Shown in pieces: positions 39,599 to 49,509 of a stretch of 64,000 nucleotides of DNA. The position numbers and the translations under genes were made by a program. Positions within the stretch are counted from its first letter, which is position 1. Each line of letters begins with the position of its first letter. The notes beneath the pieces are model-generated. The model saw only the letters and a program-made list of their open reading frames with translations. It made no database searches and was not told where the DNA came from. Source of the DNA: Isochrysis galbana (Eukaryota; Haptophyta; Isochrysidales; Isochrysidaceae); contig CM030936.1 in the NCBI GenBank assembly GCA_018136815.1, forward strand, positions 124,001-188,000. The letters are read 5' to 3'.

Positions 39599-41864
39599 AC
39601 TATCAGTAAACTGATAGGGTCATGGAGCGCGCGCCGCCGCCCTCCCTCGCTGCCGCTGCCCTCGCCGAGATGGACGAAGGTTTGAGTGACACCCCGCTGT
39701 CGCCGAATCGACCGCGACAGGACGACCCTCCCAGCCAGGTGGGCATAGGAGCCAGCCTGCCACGCCCGCGGACCACCGCGAACGCCACGAACAAGGCTGC
39801 CATGCTGGCAGCAGCCAGCATACAGCACACCTCCAACACAACACACAGCCACACCAGTCACACCACACCAGTGGGACGCTTCCAAAGGGAAGGCCTCCGG
39901 GCTGGGACCCTACATAACCGCGGTACCGCCCTCGCGCTCCGGCGCGAGGGGCCGGCCCGGCACCATCTTCAGCAGAACCCCAATGGGGAAATGCCGCACC
40001 ACAACAAGGGGTTGAACAAAGAGCAGTCAGGACCCCCCAGCACGGGGCACAGGAGCAAAAAGGGAGGCAGACCAGGAGGGATGCCCCCCAACGCCCCCGA
40101 AGGCCAAACGGACAAGCGAGCCACGGGCGCGCGAACGTCGCAAGTGGCACAGGCCCAGGAGGCCCACCACAACAAACACCAACTTGAGAGAGAGCATACA
40201 CAAAGAACAATCCACACGGAACCCTCGGTAGGGGGAGACAACATTGCGGAAACATCGAGCCATATGGACGCCCGAGAGACGAAAGCCTATTCAAGGCTAA
40301 CCCCACCCGCCGCCTTGGCCACACAGGTGGCCCTCCTTGACGAAGACTTAGAGCCCGAACCCGAGGGGGAGGCCGAATTCCCGGACTCCCACAAGATCAT
40401 TATCACCTTTACGGCATACGAGAAAGGGCACAAGGCCAAAGACGAAGAGGTCCTCGGCGCGATCGTCGCGCACCTAAACAAGCTGGAGGGCGTAGACCTC
40501 GAGCCCGAATTTCTATCCAAGAGCGCCTCCGGCCCTTGGGAGATTCTCGTCACGGCGGATTGCGCCAATCAATTCCGCGAAGAATACAAAGATGTGGCGG
40601 ACTTTCGCAAGGCGGGTATTCCCTGCCCGATCGCGGTCAAGTATCAAACACTCGACGAAAAATTCAAAGAAATCCCGCGGGCATCCAACAAGGCATTGGC
40701 CAGCGCGTTTAAAGACGCCTCAGCGCACCTAGTGGTGCGCAACTACAAGTTTGAGCTGAAAAACTACATAACAATTAGCTCGCTCGCCAAAGCGGTCGAG
40801 AACCAAGGCTTCTTCTTCCTCCAAGGCAACCAAGAGCGCACCAAGATCCTCACCAAAGAGGGGATCCTTGTAACACAGGGTAAGAAGGAAGTCTACCATC
40901 TGTACGTTGCTCCGAAGCACGGAACGTTCGCTTCTTTCGACTTTCCGCGCAAAATCATGCTCACCGTCAACGGGGCTCCCTTCCCCATCGAGTACTCCGT
41001 CCGCAACTGCCGCGAGCTTGGCGGCGACATAAAGAACCTGAGCATCCACGCGGGGCCTAAGGGCTGCAAAGGATATAACAAAGGCTACGCCATGGCGTTC
41101 CATCCCCCCTTGCGCATCTGCGTGTGCGAGGAAGAAAAAGCCGCGCGACTCGAGCGCGAGGAACGCAAGCGCGCGGCCCCGCCGAAGATGACTATCCAAG
41201 AAGCCATGAACCCGAATGCCACGGAGCTGTGCAAGCGATTTCCGAACGGGAAATGCCCCATGAACATCATGGGCAAGGCATGCAACCGCTCGCACGAGTA
41301 CCCGGGCGCATGGAAAGACGGCATATGCATGATAGTCTGCGCGTTCCCGCGCGCGAGCGCCGGAACCCCAGGGAAGCAACCCAAGAGCGGATTCTGCGCC
41401 TTGGGCGCCGAATGCCGCTACATGCACAAGTGCGCGCAGCACGCGCGCGACCTAGGCCGCGCTAACCTTCTCATTATATATGCGCTCACATTCGACTCCA
41501 CTTGCGGATACCCAGGTGAGGGGCCGGTCACGATCGTCTCCTACAACATGAATGGCGCCGGACACGGCGCCTTAGGCTCGGTGCTCGCCCAGGCGAGGAA
41601 AGCTAGAGTGGACGTCATGCTACTCCAAGAGCTGCACGCCTACGCCGACGGTAGGCACCATCGAGCATGCATGACCGCCAAGGCCCTGGGGTGGCAGATG
41701 GTACACGTAGCGCACCCGAGCCGAACCCCGGATACCGAAGACAAAGGAATGAAGGGGGGAAGGGGAGGAGGTGGAGGAAAGGGAAGTTAAGGGCGGTGGC
41801 GGCAGGGATGGGGAAGTACCCTAGTCTAGTAGGTGTGTAGCCCGGAATCTTCAGATGTTTTTTT
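39599..41864 (+). mobile_element. LINE, internally deleted, with intact target duplication
   Basis: It starts ACTATCAGTAAACTGATAGG and ends GTGTAGCCCGGAATCTTCAG then ATG and a T-run. The target duplication TTCTTGTGCTACTCATCA is present at 39581-39598 and 41865-41882. The 5' end is confirmed by a second copy at 55063. The RT is missing: the ORF breaks off in the endonuclease and joins the 3' end. Confidence 0.9.
39622..41790 (+). CDS. LINE ORF: RNA-binding part plus truncated endonuclease
   Basis: 722 residues from ATG just after the element start. Residues 1-~230 are low-complexity. The middle (HKIIITFTAYEKGHKAKDEE, then HLNKLEGVDLEPEFLSKSAS) is an ORF1-like domain also present at 54.9 kb. 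Two CCCH-type zinc motifs follow (CKRFPNGKCPMNIMGKACNR then SH; CALGAECRYMHKC), fitting RNA binding. At ~residue 635 an endonuclease/exonuclease/phosphatase domain starts (TIVSYNMNGAGHGALGSVLA, VDVMLLQELHAY) but is cut off and replaced by a Gly/Lys-rich tail. The ORF1 part and endonuclease are in one frame, so the family may encode a single long protein. Confidence 0.85.
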   Translation: MERAPPPSLAAAALAEMDEGLSDTPLSPNRPRQDDPPSQVGIGASLPRPRTTANATNKAAMLAAASIQHTSNTTHSHTSHTTPVGRFQREGLRAGTLHNRGTALALRREGPARHHLQQNPNGEMPHHNKGLNKEQSGPPSTGHRSKKGGRPGGMPPNAPEGQTDKRATGARTSQVAQAQEAHHNKHQLEREHTQRTIHTEPSVGGDNIAETSSHMDARETKAYSRLTPPAALATQVALLDEDLEPEPEGEAEFPDSHKIIITFTAYEKGHKAKDEEVLGAIVAHLNKLEGVDLEPEFLSKSASGPWEILVTADCANQFREEYKDVADFRKAGIPCPIAVKYQTLDEKFKEIPRASNKALASAFKDASAHLVVRNYKFELKNYITISSLAKAVENQGFFFLQGNQERTKILTKEGILVTQGKKEVYHLYVAPKHGTFASFDFPRKIMLTVNGAPFPIEYSVRNCRELGGDIKNLSIHAGPKGCKGYNKGYAMAFHPPLRICVCEEEKAARLEREERKRAAPPKMTIQEAMNPNATELCKRFPNGKCPMNIMGKACNRSHEYPGAWKDGICMIVCAFPRASAGTPGKQPKSGFCALGAECRYMHKCAQHARDLGRANLLIIYALTFDSTCGYPGEGPVTIVSYNMNGAGHGALGSVLAQARKARVDVMLLQELHAYADGRHHRACMTAKALGWQMVHVAHPSRTPDTEDKGMKGGRGGGGGKGS

Positions 41865-42189
41865 TTCTTGTGCTACTCATCACACTTCATACTCTATGAG
41901 ACTGTATGATAACTCTCTCCTCTCTTGCAATGACAACTTGCGGCGCCGCTGCGCCTTTGCGCCTCTGCTCGCCTCTCGAACTCGGGCCACGGGCCACGGC
42001 TCTCGACTCTCGACTTGCGCCTGCAGCGCGCGGACGCGCGGAGGCCTGGAGCCTGGGGGCCGAGCGCTGCGCGCCCGAAAAGCTTGCTCATAGATGGCTT
42101 GCCACATCAGCAAAGCTTGCCATCTAGATTGAGATTGTTGGCTTCAGCAAAGCTTGCAACAATAGATGCCATCTTTCTGTAAGGGGTTA

Positions 42190-42905
42190 AGCTCGACTTG
42201 GTCATCGCACAGTCGCGAGGTGTTGCGTAACCTCTCGTTCGGCCAGAGGGGGGGTTGTGTCGTCCGAGGTGGCGTGGGCGTCGTGCGCGCGGCATGTGGG
42301 CATCGTGCGCGCACCCGCTTGCTCGTCGAGCTCAAGCCACTAGAGCTCGGTCATCGCACAGTCGAGAGGTGTTGCGCAACCTCTCGTTCGGCCAGAGGGG
42401 TTGTGTCGTCCGAGGTGGAGGGGGCGTGGGCGTCGTGCGCGCGGCGGGTGGGCGTCGTGCGCGCGCCCGCTCGCTCGTCGAGCTCAAGCCACTAGAGCTC
42501 GACTCGGTCATCGCACAGTCGCGAGGCGCAACCTCTCGTTCGGCCAGAGGGGTTGTGTCGTCCGAGATGGAGGGGGCGTGGGCGTCGTGCGCGGCGTGTG
42601 GGCGTCGTGCGCGCGCCCGCTCGCTCGTCGAGCTCAAGCCACTAGAGCTCGACTCGGTCATCGCACAGTCGCGAGGCGCAACCTCTCGTTCGGCCAGAGG
42701 GGTTGTGTCGTCCGAGATGGAGGGGGCGTGGGCGTCGTGCGCGGCGTGTGGGCGTCGTGCGCGTGCCCGCTCGCTCGTCCAGCTCAAACCACTAGAGCTC
42801 GACTCGGTCATCGAGGGGGCGTGGGCGTCGTGCGCGCGCCCGCTCGCTCGTCGAGCTCAAGCCACTAGAGCTCGACTCGGTCATCGCACAGTCGAGAGGT
42901 GTTGC
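42190..42905 (+). repeat. Tandem array, right part
   Basis: About five units at 146-153 bp spacing (GTTGTGTCGTCCGAG at about 42256, 42401, 42554, 42702). The last unit is shortened. It was continuous with 38965-39371 before the transposon inserted. Confidence 0.92.
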
Positions 42906-43603
42906 GACACGGCGCCCTCCGGGGGGACACGCGTCGCGGGAAGCAGGGAATGTTACGCTAGTCTGCATTTAATTTTAAAATAACGCTATGTGTACAACTG
43001 TGGACATTCGATCGCTCAATTCGACTCATGTCCCACATTTGACGGAACGACACCTTCACCCCATCCACTGTGCCCTCCTCCGTTCGTACTTCACATGTCA
43101 TTACCATGCACAGCCTCCCCACACCAACACACACAGCAGCCACAACCCCTCATCACTCAGCACAACCACATGGTAGCGGAGGCGTGTCGTCCACGCCCTC
43201 CCATCCAGCACCACCCTCCCACCTCCCCACCGCCGACGCCCCTGACCCGCCAGCATCCGACCAGCCGACCAGCCCATGACTTCTCACACCACCCAGCAAC
43301 ATCAACACCCAGTTTCCAACCAGCCACATCACCCAGCTCCTCCCACTGCCACGCCAGCCCAGCCCCTGTTCTACTCCCCCTTCCCACACCTTGCCAGGCC
43401 CTCTTCTCTCTTCTCCCCCGCCCAACCCCTTCCACTCGCCGCCCCCATCCTCCGCAAGCCTGCCCTGGTCTAGCTGCGACGGCTCAGCGAGCGAGCGCAA
43501 GCACAGAAGGTCAGCCGCGAGGCCGGTGAAGGGGGCAGACCCAAGTGGGAGTGACCCACACCTTGCTCCATCGCTGCAGCCATGCGGCTGAGCGAGGCGG
43601 ACT
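42906..43603. other. Gene-free interval with a dispersed repeat end
   Basis: 42984-43055 (ACAACTGTGGACATTCGATC ... GACGGAACGACACC) is repeated in reverse at 62187-62255. The remainder to 43600 is CA/CCT-rich without a credible ORF. Confidence 0.6.
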
Positions 43604-43988
43604 GCGGAGCGCGGAGAGACCCCCCACGAGATATCTTGGGACCGAAAAATGTTTTGGACGAATCTTCCTGCCGTCGGCCGAGGAGAGGCGGACGGAGAGA
43701 GAGAGAGAGAGAGAGAGTCTCGCAGAGCGACTGCAGAACGAGAAGTCGAAGTCATGCCGGTTTATTACCTTAAACGAGCCAACAATTATAGTAACAGCAA
43801 AAACAAAATTCGAATCGCAAATTTCGAGACCAAAATCTGCAAACCTGGACTTGAGACCATGGGGAATCCGAATCTGTGTGTCTTGTGCGTCAGTGGCAAC
43901 ACGGAGAACTGTCCAATTGAAATTGTGAGCGCGTACCTTACACGAATATTCATGCCTATACAGCCTTCAGATGGGCAGGAATACAACA
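43604..43988 (-). repeat. Truncated LTR of the Ty3/gypsy family
   Basis: 385 bp, about 96% identical to 22839-23218 in the same orientation, ending at the same GGAATACAACA boundary. The other LTR end is missing, so it is a truncated remnant rather than a clean solo LTR. It includes a GA microsatellite. Confidence 0.92.
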
Positions 43989-44380
43989 CACGCCCCCCAG
44001 CATATCCCCCACCCATGCCCGGAGCTGGATCTCCAAGGCCCCTGCCCTCTGAGGGCGACGGGGCCCCACTAGCTCGTCGTCCCCTCGCCATGCTTTCGTG
44101 GCGAGTTGGGCTCTAGAGACTAGAGACGCCCCCCCCCCCCCCCCCCCCCGCCCAAATCGGCTCGTTGGCCACGCCTTAAGTATAGTTTTTTGTTAAAGAG
44201 TGCACCTCACCGTCCCCAACGCAAGTTGTGTTGTAGACCAGACAGCACGCAACTACAATCTTGTTCGGAATCCCAATGAGTTATGTTTTGGGGTTTTATT
44301 TTGACCGAACCCAGAATTTCGACTTTTCCAGCAAAACCATATACAGAAGACAGAAGGTGCCACCTACAGCCCAAACAGTC
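43989..44380. other. Intergenic, no gene seen
   Basis: A long C-run lies at 44128-44149. The rest is the 3' flank of the oxygenase gene. Confidence 0.5.
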
Positions 44381-46183
44381 TTATTTGATCTTGCTCTTGC
44401 TCTTGCTCTTCTCCATGCTGCCGCTGTCCTTCGCCGCGGCAGAAGCTACGGTTCCCGACGTGTTCCATGTAGATGCTCGCCTCTTTGCCATGTCCTTCAT
44501 GACGTCGATGGCGGTGAAGACTACACCGACGACCATCAAGATAGCAAAAGCCATCCCGGAGGTCTGCGTGCACGGCGGAAAAGAATTCTCATCCGCAGGT
44601 GGGCATGAGGATAGTGAGAGAGCGTCTCCTGGCTGTTTAGCACACAGAAAGACGATTTGCCTGCGCAAGTGTGATGAGTTGAGCATGGCTCGTACCTCCT
44701 TGAACATGACCAGCAATGGCCGGAAGTTCGTTTTGTTTTGATGAGCGGATTGGTGATTATTCACTTCGAACTTTGTCGCATGTGGATAAACGTGCGAACT
44801 GAGCCTGTATGCCTCCAACACAAGACTGATACGATATTCTTGAGCTCCACTTCCCGAAGGGTCCCCTCTCGCGTCCTATGGACAAAAGCAAGAAAAGCAA
44901 GCTGGCGAGACGATGATGGAACTGCTCTTCCAAAGTTGTGGTCGTTTGCGTAGAGATACGCGCAATGATTGCACAGCAACCGCTGCCACGTCTCTCCCTA
45001 TTCCCTACCTATATCAGTGTAACATGCATTCAATGCCCGAAGTCGGGTTTCAGTGTCGCGGCTTACCTTTGATACCCAGGGGCGAGTGCTCCGCCAACTC
45101 GAGACTGAATGGAAAGCGTCACCACGGAATACCACGAGGGTGTTCTCCTGCGGACGTACTACCGCCTGTGCAGTGATGACCATTTGAAGTACCTCATGAG
45201 TCGCAAGCCAGGATTTCGGGATGTGGGGTACGTGTCTGACGCTTTGCGACTTTCCCTTCAACTCTATGGAATTCTGGTGGTGTTGCAGCACTCACGTTTG
45301 GCTCAGGCAAATGCTCTTCGGCAGCTGCAGCAGTACCGAGGCTGGACTCCCATAGTGAGAGCGTCCCGCCCTCCTGCGCATCAGGTTCGGGAATAGTTGA
45401 ATCAAGTCTTCGCTGGATCTCATCTTGTGACCCATTCCCATCGGAGCTGCTGTCTTACTCGATGGCTTGGCCTTGGAGCAAGCACGCGCTGAGCACGCCA
45501 TTATGCATGGCGCACCATGTCCGCTGGCGTGTGGAGATAGAGCACAGTTACAGAATACGCATTGTACAGCCTTGCCGAGTCAACGCTGACTGTGTCGTCC
45601 AAGTGCACACTGACCGCCGGATCAGCGACATTCTCAGACGGCGGAATAATAAGGACATTTAGCACAAACGCATTCGCCTCGGGGTCTCGTACGCTTTCGA
45701 AGAACGGGACAAGGAACGCGTACGCCCCGTCATCCTCGTCTGACAATCGGTGTGCTCCATCGGCGCTGAACTTGAGCACCAAGCCTGCGGTCCATCCGGG
45801 TGGTGAAACACGAGAGGGGATGATCGTGGTGGTGAGGAGGCGCGGAGGATATTATTCTATCAGCTAGGTCTGCAAACTCTGCGGGCACCAGCGGGGAATG
45901 AGTCCGCATAGTGTGGGCGTTGACAAGCACCTCGCGTATTCTTGAAACCCTTGCCGAGAGGCTGTGCTTTCACATCGGGAAGGAGTTCCTGCACCCCAGC
46001 CTGAAGAGCACGGAGCTCCTCCGGAGAGAAGGCCTGGCGACGCGTGGTGAGGAGCGGCTGCGAGGCGGAGCAAGCGTTGACGTGCTGGTTGAGCAAGTAT
46101 CGCGATGCCTGTCGGCAGCCAAAATAGAGGGCAACGAGGAGAAGAGGCAGCTTACTAGACGAGCCTTTGCTCGAATCCGCCAT
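44381..46183 (-). CDS. Membrane-anchored 2OG-Fe(II) oxygenase (P4H-like), multi-exon
   Basis: Exon 1 is 46183-45931, exon 2 begins at 45784 (phase 1 junction), exon 3 ends at 45296, exon 4 is 45192-45067 and the last part lies within 44900-44381. Some internal junctions (exon 2/3 and the last two) are uncertain. A hydrophobic N-terminal segment (LPLLLVALYFGCRQASRYLL) suggests a type II anchor. Then come the iron-binding HxD (VSVHLDDTV), VTVLYLHTPAD, EGGTLSLW, NTLVVFRGDAFHSVSSW with the distal His, and EYRISLVLEAYRL with the 2OG-binding Arg. This is the order seen in prolyl-4-hydroxylase-like dioxygenases. The C-terminus has a second hydrophobic stretch (GMAFAILMVVGVVFTAIDV) and a Lys/Ser tail. 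The substrate is unknown. Confidence 0.7.
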
Positions 46184-46692
46184 TCTGGTTGACCTTGTCC
46201 CCTTCGGCCAGCCTTACACAGAAGAAGATCAAACACCCTTTCCTCGCTCTTCCCTTCACCCTCCCCCCTCCCCCCCCCTTTTTTTGCCCTGTAGACTCCC
46301 CCCTCTTGGTGCTGTCCTCGCCTCCCCACACAATCTTGTTGATGAAGCCCTCCTCTCTCTCCCGCAAGAGAACAGATCGTCTATGTAATAAGTCACATCT
46401 TCCCTTAGGGAAACATGTTGTCTTTCTCCCCGGGAAGAATCTGTGCCACGCGACAACCGCCACGTGTGGTCAATTTCTGATGAGGGACAGGGAAAGAGGG
46501 GGAGATATATAGAAAGGGGGGTTCACGTAAATATCTCCGGGCGCCGCCGCGCCCACAAACGATAAAGTAGTTGACGGGCAGAGAGAGAGAGAGAGAGGAG
46601 GCTGCTGGGCCGAGACAGGAAAAGGCGATGTGCAACTCATCGAAGTTTTCTTGTTCTACCACCCCCCCCCCCAGATTTTGAGGCGAAATTCA
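46184..46692. other. Upstream region of oxygenase gene, no gene seen
   Basis: Pyrimidine-rich promoter-side sequence, a GA microsatellite near 46580 and a C-run at 46662. No ORF supported. Confidence 0.5.
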
Positions 46693-46975
46693 AATACAAG
46701 TAGGTGGTACAAAAAATAGTCGAACGCGAACGCAACTCAAACTTTTTGACCGTTTGAACATAGTCAACTACCTACTACTCCCTTGACCCCCAAAGTGAAC
46801 ACTGTGGAAAACACTGACAATTTTCCTCGCGCGGCGCTCAACACCTCGCGGCTGTGCCGCGAACACACCCAACTCAAGGCGCGCGACAATGAACACCCGT
46901 CAACTACATACTCACCCCCCCTAAAAAAGTGAACGCGCGTATTATTTTTACCACTTACTTGTATTAGCGGCGATT
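46693..46975. mobile_element. MITE-like element with ~20-bp terminal inverted repeats
   Basis: Left end AATACAAGTAGGTGGTAC and right end ACCACTTACTTGTATT are inverted relatives with AT-rich continuations. About 283 bp, non-coding. No clear target duplication. Confidence 0.65.
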
Positions 46976-47448
46976 CCCTCGTAAAAGGAGTTCTGAGATT
47001 CTGGGCCCTCCCATAGCGATTTTAGAGGGGTTTCGCGGTCGCCGGGGCACCTTTCACCCGTCGGGCGGTCGGGCGAGGGCTCCGGGCCCTAGATGTTAAA
47101 CACAGGAACAGTGTGTTTCTACAAGAGCCAAACACAGCCGTGTTTCACTGTGTTTCAAACCCGGACGGCCCGGAGCCGGCAAGCCGGCCCGCGCGGGCTC
47201 AGGGCTAGCGCGGGCGGAGGCCGGAGGCATGTTGTGGTGCCCGGCGCACTCACTTTCGCATTTCCCCATCCTCTATCCTCTATCGTACATCTATAAAATC
47301 CTCCTCATCTTCATTCAACTACATTTAACGATCACAATCACAATCACATACGTGGATGCTGCTAGCTACTAGCTACTATGACGTATGACATGTGACATAT
47401 GACGTATGAGCATATGACAAACAAAACGCAAATATCGAAATCTCATTT
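46976..47448. other. Interval with hairpin sequences, no gene
   Basis: 47093-47160 has overlapping inverted words (AAACACAGGAACAGTGTGTTT; AAACACAGCCGTGTTT). A CATATGAC-type simple repeat lies at 47380-47420. Confidence 0.5.
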
Positions 47449-47720
47449 TCATTTCATCAACTTTCGCAGAAGCTCTTGGCTTGGAGTGCAACTGTCATCA
47501 GCCATCCAATCATCTTCCGCATCACTATCGTCGTCACTCTCCCACTTCACCACATCGGGAGACCAGCTTGCATCTTGAACGTGGAGCTGTGTGTGCATGG
47601 ACTCGTGACAAAAAACTAATTTATCTGCTGTCTTATGGCTCATCCGAGACCGATTGGCGCAATGTATTTGGCCATAGACGGACCAATTTCGTTCATTCAG
47701 CCGCCGACGCTGCCGCTGGC
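47449..47720 (-). pseudogene. hAT transposase C-terminal relic
   Basis: The minus strand reads ERNWSVYGQIHCANRSRMSH then KTADKLVFCHESMHTQL. This fits the hAT dimerisation signature (NWS.YG..H...R.R.S...A.KLV..H.N..L). After SPDVVKW it continues into the acidic tail SDDDSDAEDDWMADD and ends LLRKLMK*. Upstream the frame is lost and replaced by the GC-rich repeat, so only the last ~80 residues remain. Confidence 0.7.
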
Positions 47721-47739
47721 TGCGCTAAAACTTGTTCGC

Positions 47740-48130
47740 CTGACTCGCCCGCCCTGGCCCGTCGTGGCCTGCCCATCCCTCTGACCAGCCCCTCCTCCCC
47801 CTGGGCCCCCCTGATCAGGACCCCCAGCCAGCTCCAGTCGACTGGCAGGGGCTCGAGAGCCAGCGAGGGAGAGGCAAGAGGGGCCAGGGCCATGCCCCAA
47901 CCTCACCTGCCCCCTGAGCTGCGCTCCCAGGCCCCTGCCGGCCTCCTGGGGACCTGAAGAGGGGCCGCAGGCGCGCGCCATGGGCCCCCGCCGCAGGGAA
48001 GAGAGGAGGAAAAGGGAAGAGGGAGGGGAGGGGGGAGCGGCAGCTCTCCCCTCCGGCAGAAACGTGTCTTCTCGCCCCGTTTGGGTAAGAGAAGACGGGG
48101 GCGCCAGAGCCAGGAGGGAAGGGCCGCGGC
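47740..48130 (-). repeat. GC-rich dispersed repeat, second copy
   Basis: Reverse copy of about 13720-14090 (GTCGACTGGAGCTGGCTGGG-type block). In both places it adjoins hAT transposase remnants, suggesting it is part of, or inserted in, that transposon family. Confidence 0.75.
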
Positions 48131-48149
48131 TCGCCGCGGCCACTCGCTT

Positions 48150-48770
48150 CGGCGACTGAGCGAGAGCGAGAGCGAAAACGAGGGAGCGAGGAGCGACTGG
48201 GACGAGGGACGAGGGCGACAGAGGCCGACAGGGTACCAATCCGATGAGTCCGACAACAATCCGAGACACGCACACTTGCTGACTTTCACCCAACATTCCT
48301 CCACACTTACGTATTTTTCCCACCTGGGCGGGGAAGACACAGAAGGAAGGAAACAAGGAAGAGAAAGCCGACAAGAGAGCGATGATGCGACGGAAGAGCC
48401 GACGGCGAACGGCGGTTACCGCGAACGAGTATGTAGAAAGTAAGGAGGGAATCTACGAGCGTAAACCGGAAGGGGAGAGAGGGTAGGCGTCGCGCGGGGG
48501 AAAGGTCCGCAGCGACGAACACCTACGACGAGAGCGAGAACGAGCGCGGGGGAACGACAGCAAGGAGGGACCAAAGGCAGAGCAAGGCCCAAGGTGCAAA
48601 GGAGCGAAACAGGAGCGAGACAGGCCACAAAGGGGCGCAACGGCAAGGAGCGAGGGGCGAGTTACGAGTGCAGAGTTCTACAAGTTACGAGTAAAACTCC
48701 GCGGCAACAAGAACGACTGGGCTCGAAGACGCCTAAGGTCGGAAGTCGATCGCGGATGCGACACGTCTCC
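48150..48770 (-). repeat. Long dispersed repeat, copy B
   Basis: Inverted partner of 1846-2480, about 90% identical by eye. No coding assigned. Confidence 0.7.
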
Positions 48771-49136
48771 GAAGTCGTCTCCTCCGCCGCGCCTGCCGCC
48801 TGCCGCCGGCATGCCTCCCTCCTCATTGCCCTCAGATCCTGTGGGTCATGCCAATTCCAATTCGTCAGTTATGCCCAATAAGGTCGAAAGCGCCCATTAA
48901 TTACGGGGAGATGATCAGATGAGCCTTCCCCGTGAAGAGGGAGTTGGCCCCGGCCAGGTTTTCGCGATGTTTTTTCAAAACTTGGGTTAGCTCGAAGGAG
49001 AAGAAAAAAATTTTGACCGAAACTCATAGCCCGGTCACTCACTAGGGGGGTGCGGAGGGCACCATCTGTAATGGGCAAACGAAGGCCTAAATAAGCTCCC
49101 TATAGGTTCTGGTATGGGGGATCAGCAAAAAAAACC

Positions 49137-49262
49137 GGGGCCCTCCGCCACGTCGGCACAGAACACATGGCGGCCGATTTTCTCACGAAATGGCTGCCCA
49201 AGCGCAAGCTCGATGCGTGCGTGCGTTACGCGACCAACGCTTGGGCCCATGCCTCCGCCTGA
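49137..49262 (+). pseudogene. Ty1/copia RNase H C-terminal fragment
   Basis: The plus strand reads ALRHVGTEHMAADFLTKWLP then KRKLDACVRYATN and a TGA at 49260. The H.GT...AADFLTK.LP pattern is the hallmark end of copia-type Pol. Upstream Pol is absent. 48870-49130 and 49263-49509 hold nothing else recognised. Confidence 0.8.
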
Positions 49263-49509
49263 GCCCTTGGGCCCCGTCTCCCCCATGCAATCTCAATCTC
49301 CGCTATGCGTGCGTCGCAGCTTGGCATTGGCATTGGCTTGCACCAAAGCTGCGTGCGCAGCTTGAACAACAACATCCAAATTTTTCAAATTCTGTCTGAC
49401 CCCTGGCCCCTACTGATACTTGACATTGGCTGAGATACCGGTTGGTGTTTGGGGGCATTGCCTCTACCTGGATCACTTCTACGACGAACGCAAGCGCCCG
49501 CTTTAGGCT

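Larger units (their letters stand above)
39372..42189. mobile_element. DNA transposon with 8-bp target duplication, carrying a nested LINE
   Basis: Termini TAACCCCTTACAGAAAGATGG-like (39372 on) and its inverse (42169-42189), flanked by the exact duplication AGCTCGAC at 39364-39371 and 42190-42197. Without the nested LINE (39599-41864) the element is about 0.55 kb, with AGCTTGCC-type subterminal words and no transposase. It is a non-autonomous, hAT-like element inserted in the tandem array. Confidence 0.88.

Noticed and set aside
38945-42983. Long Arg/Ala/Ser-rich ORFs in the tandem arrays (both strands)
   Set aside because: Frames run through GC-rich tandem units and repeat with them; no protein-like variation.
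47697-48374. 225-codon minus-strand ORF
   Set aside because: Spans the GC-rich repeat and part of dispersed repeat B; the protein is compositional and not shared in frame with the 13.7-kb copy.
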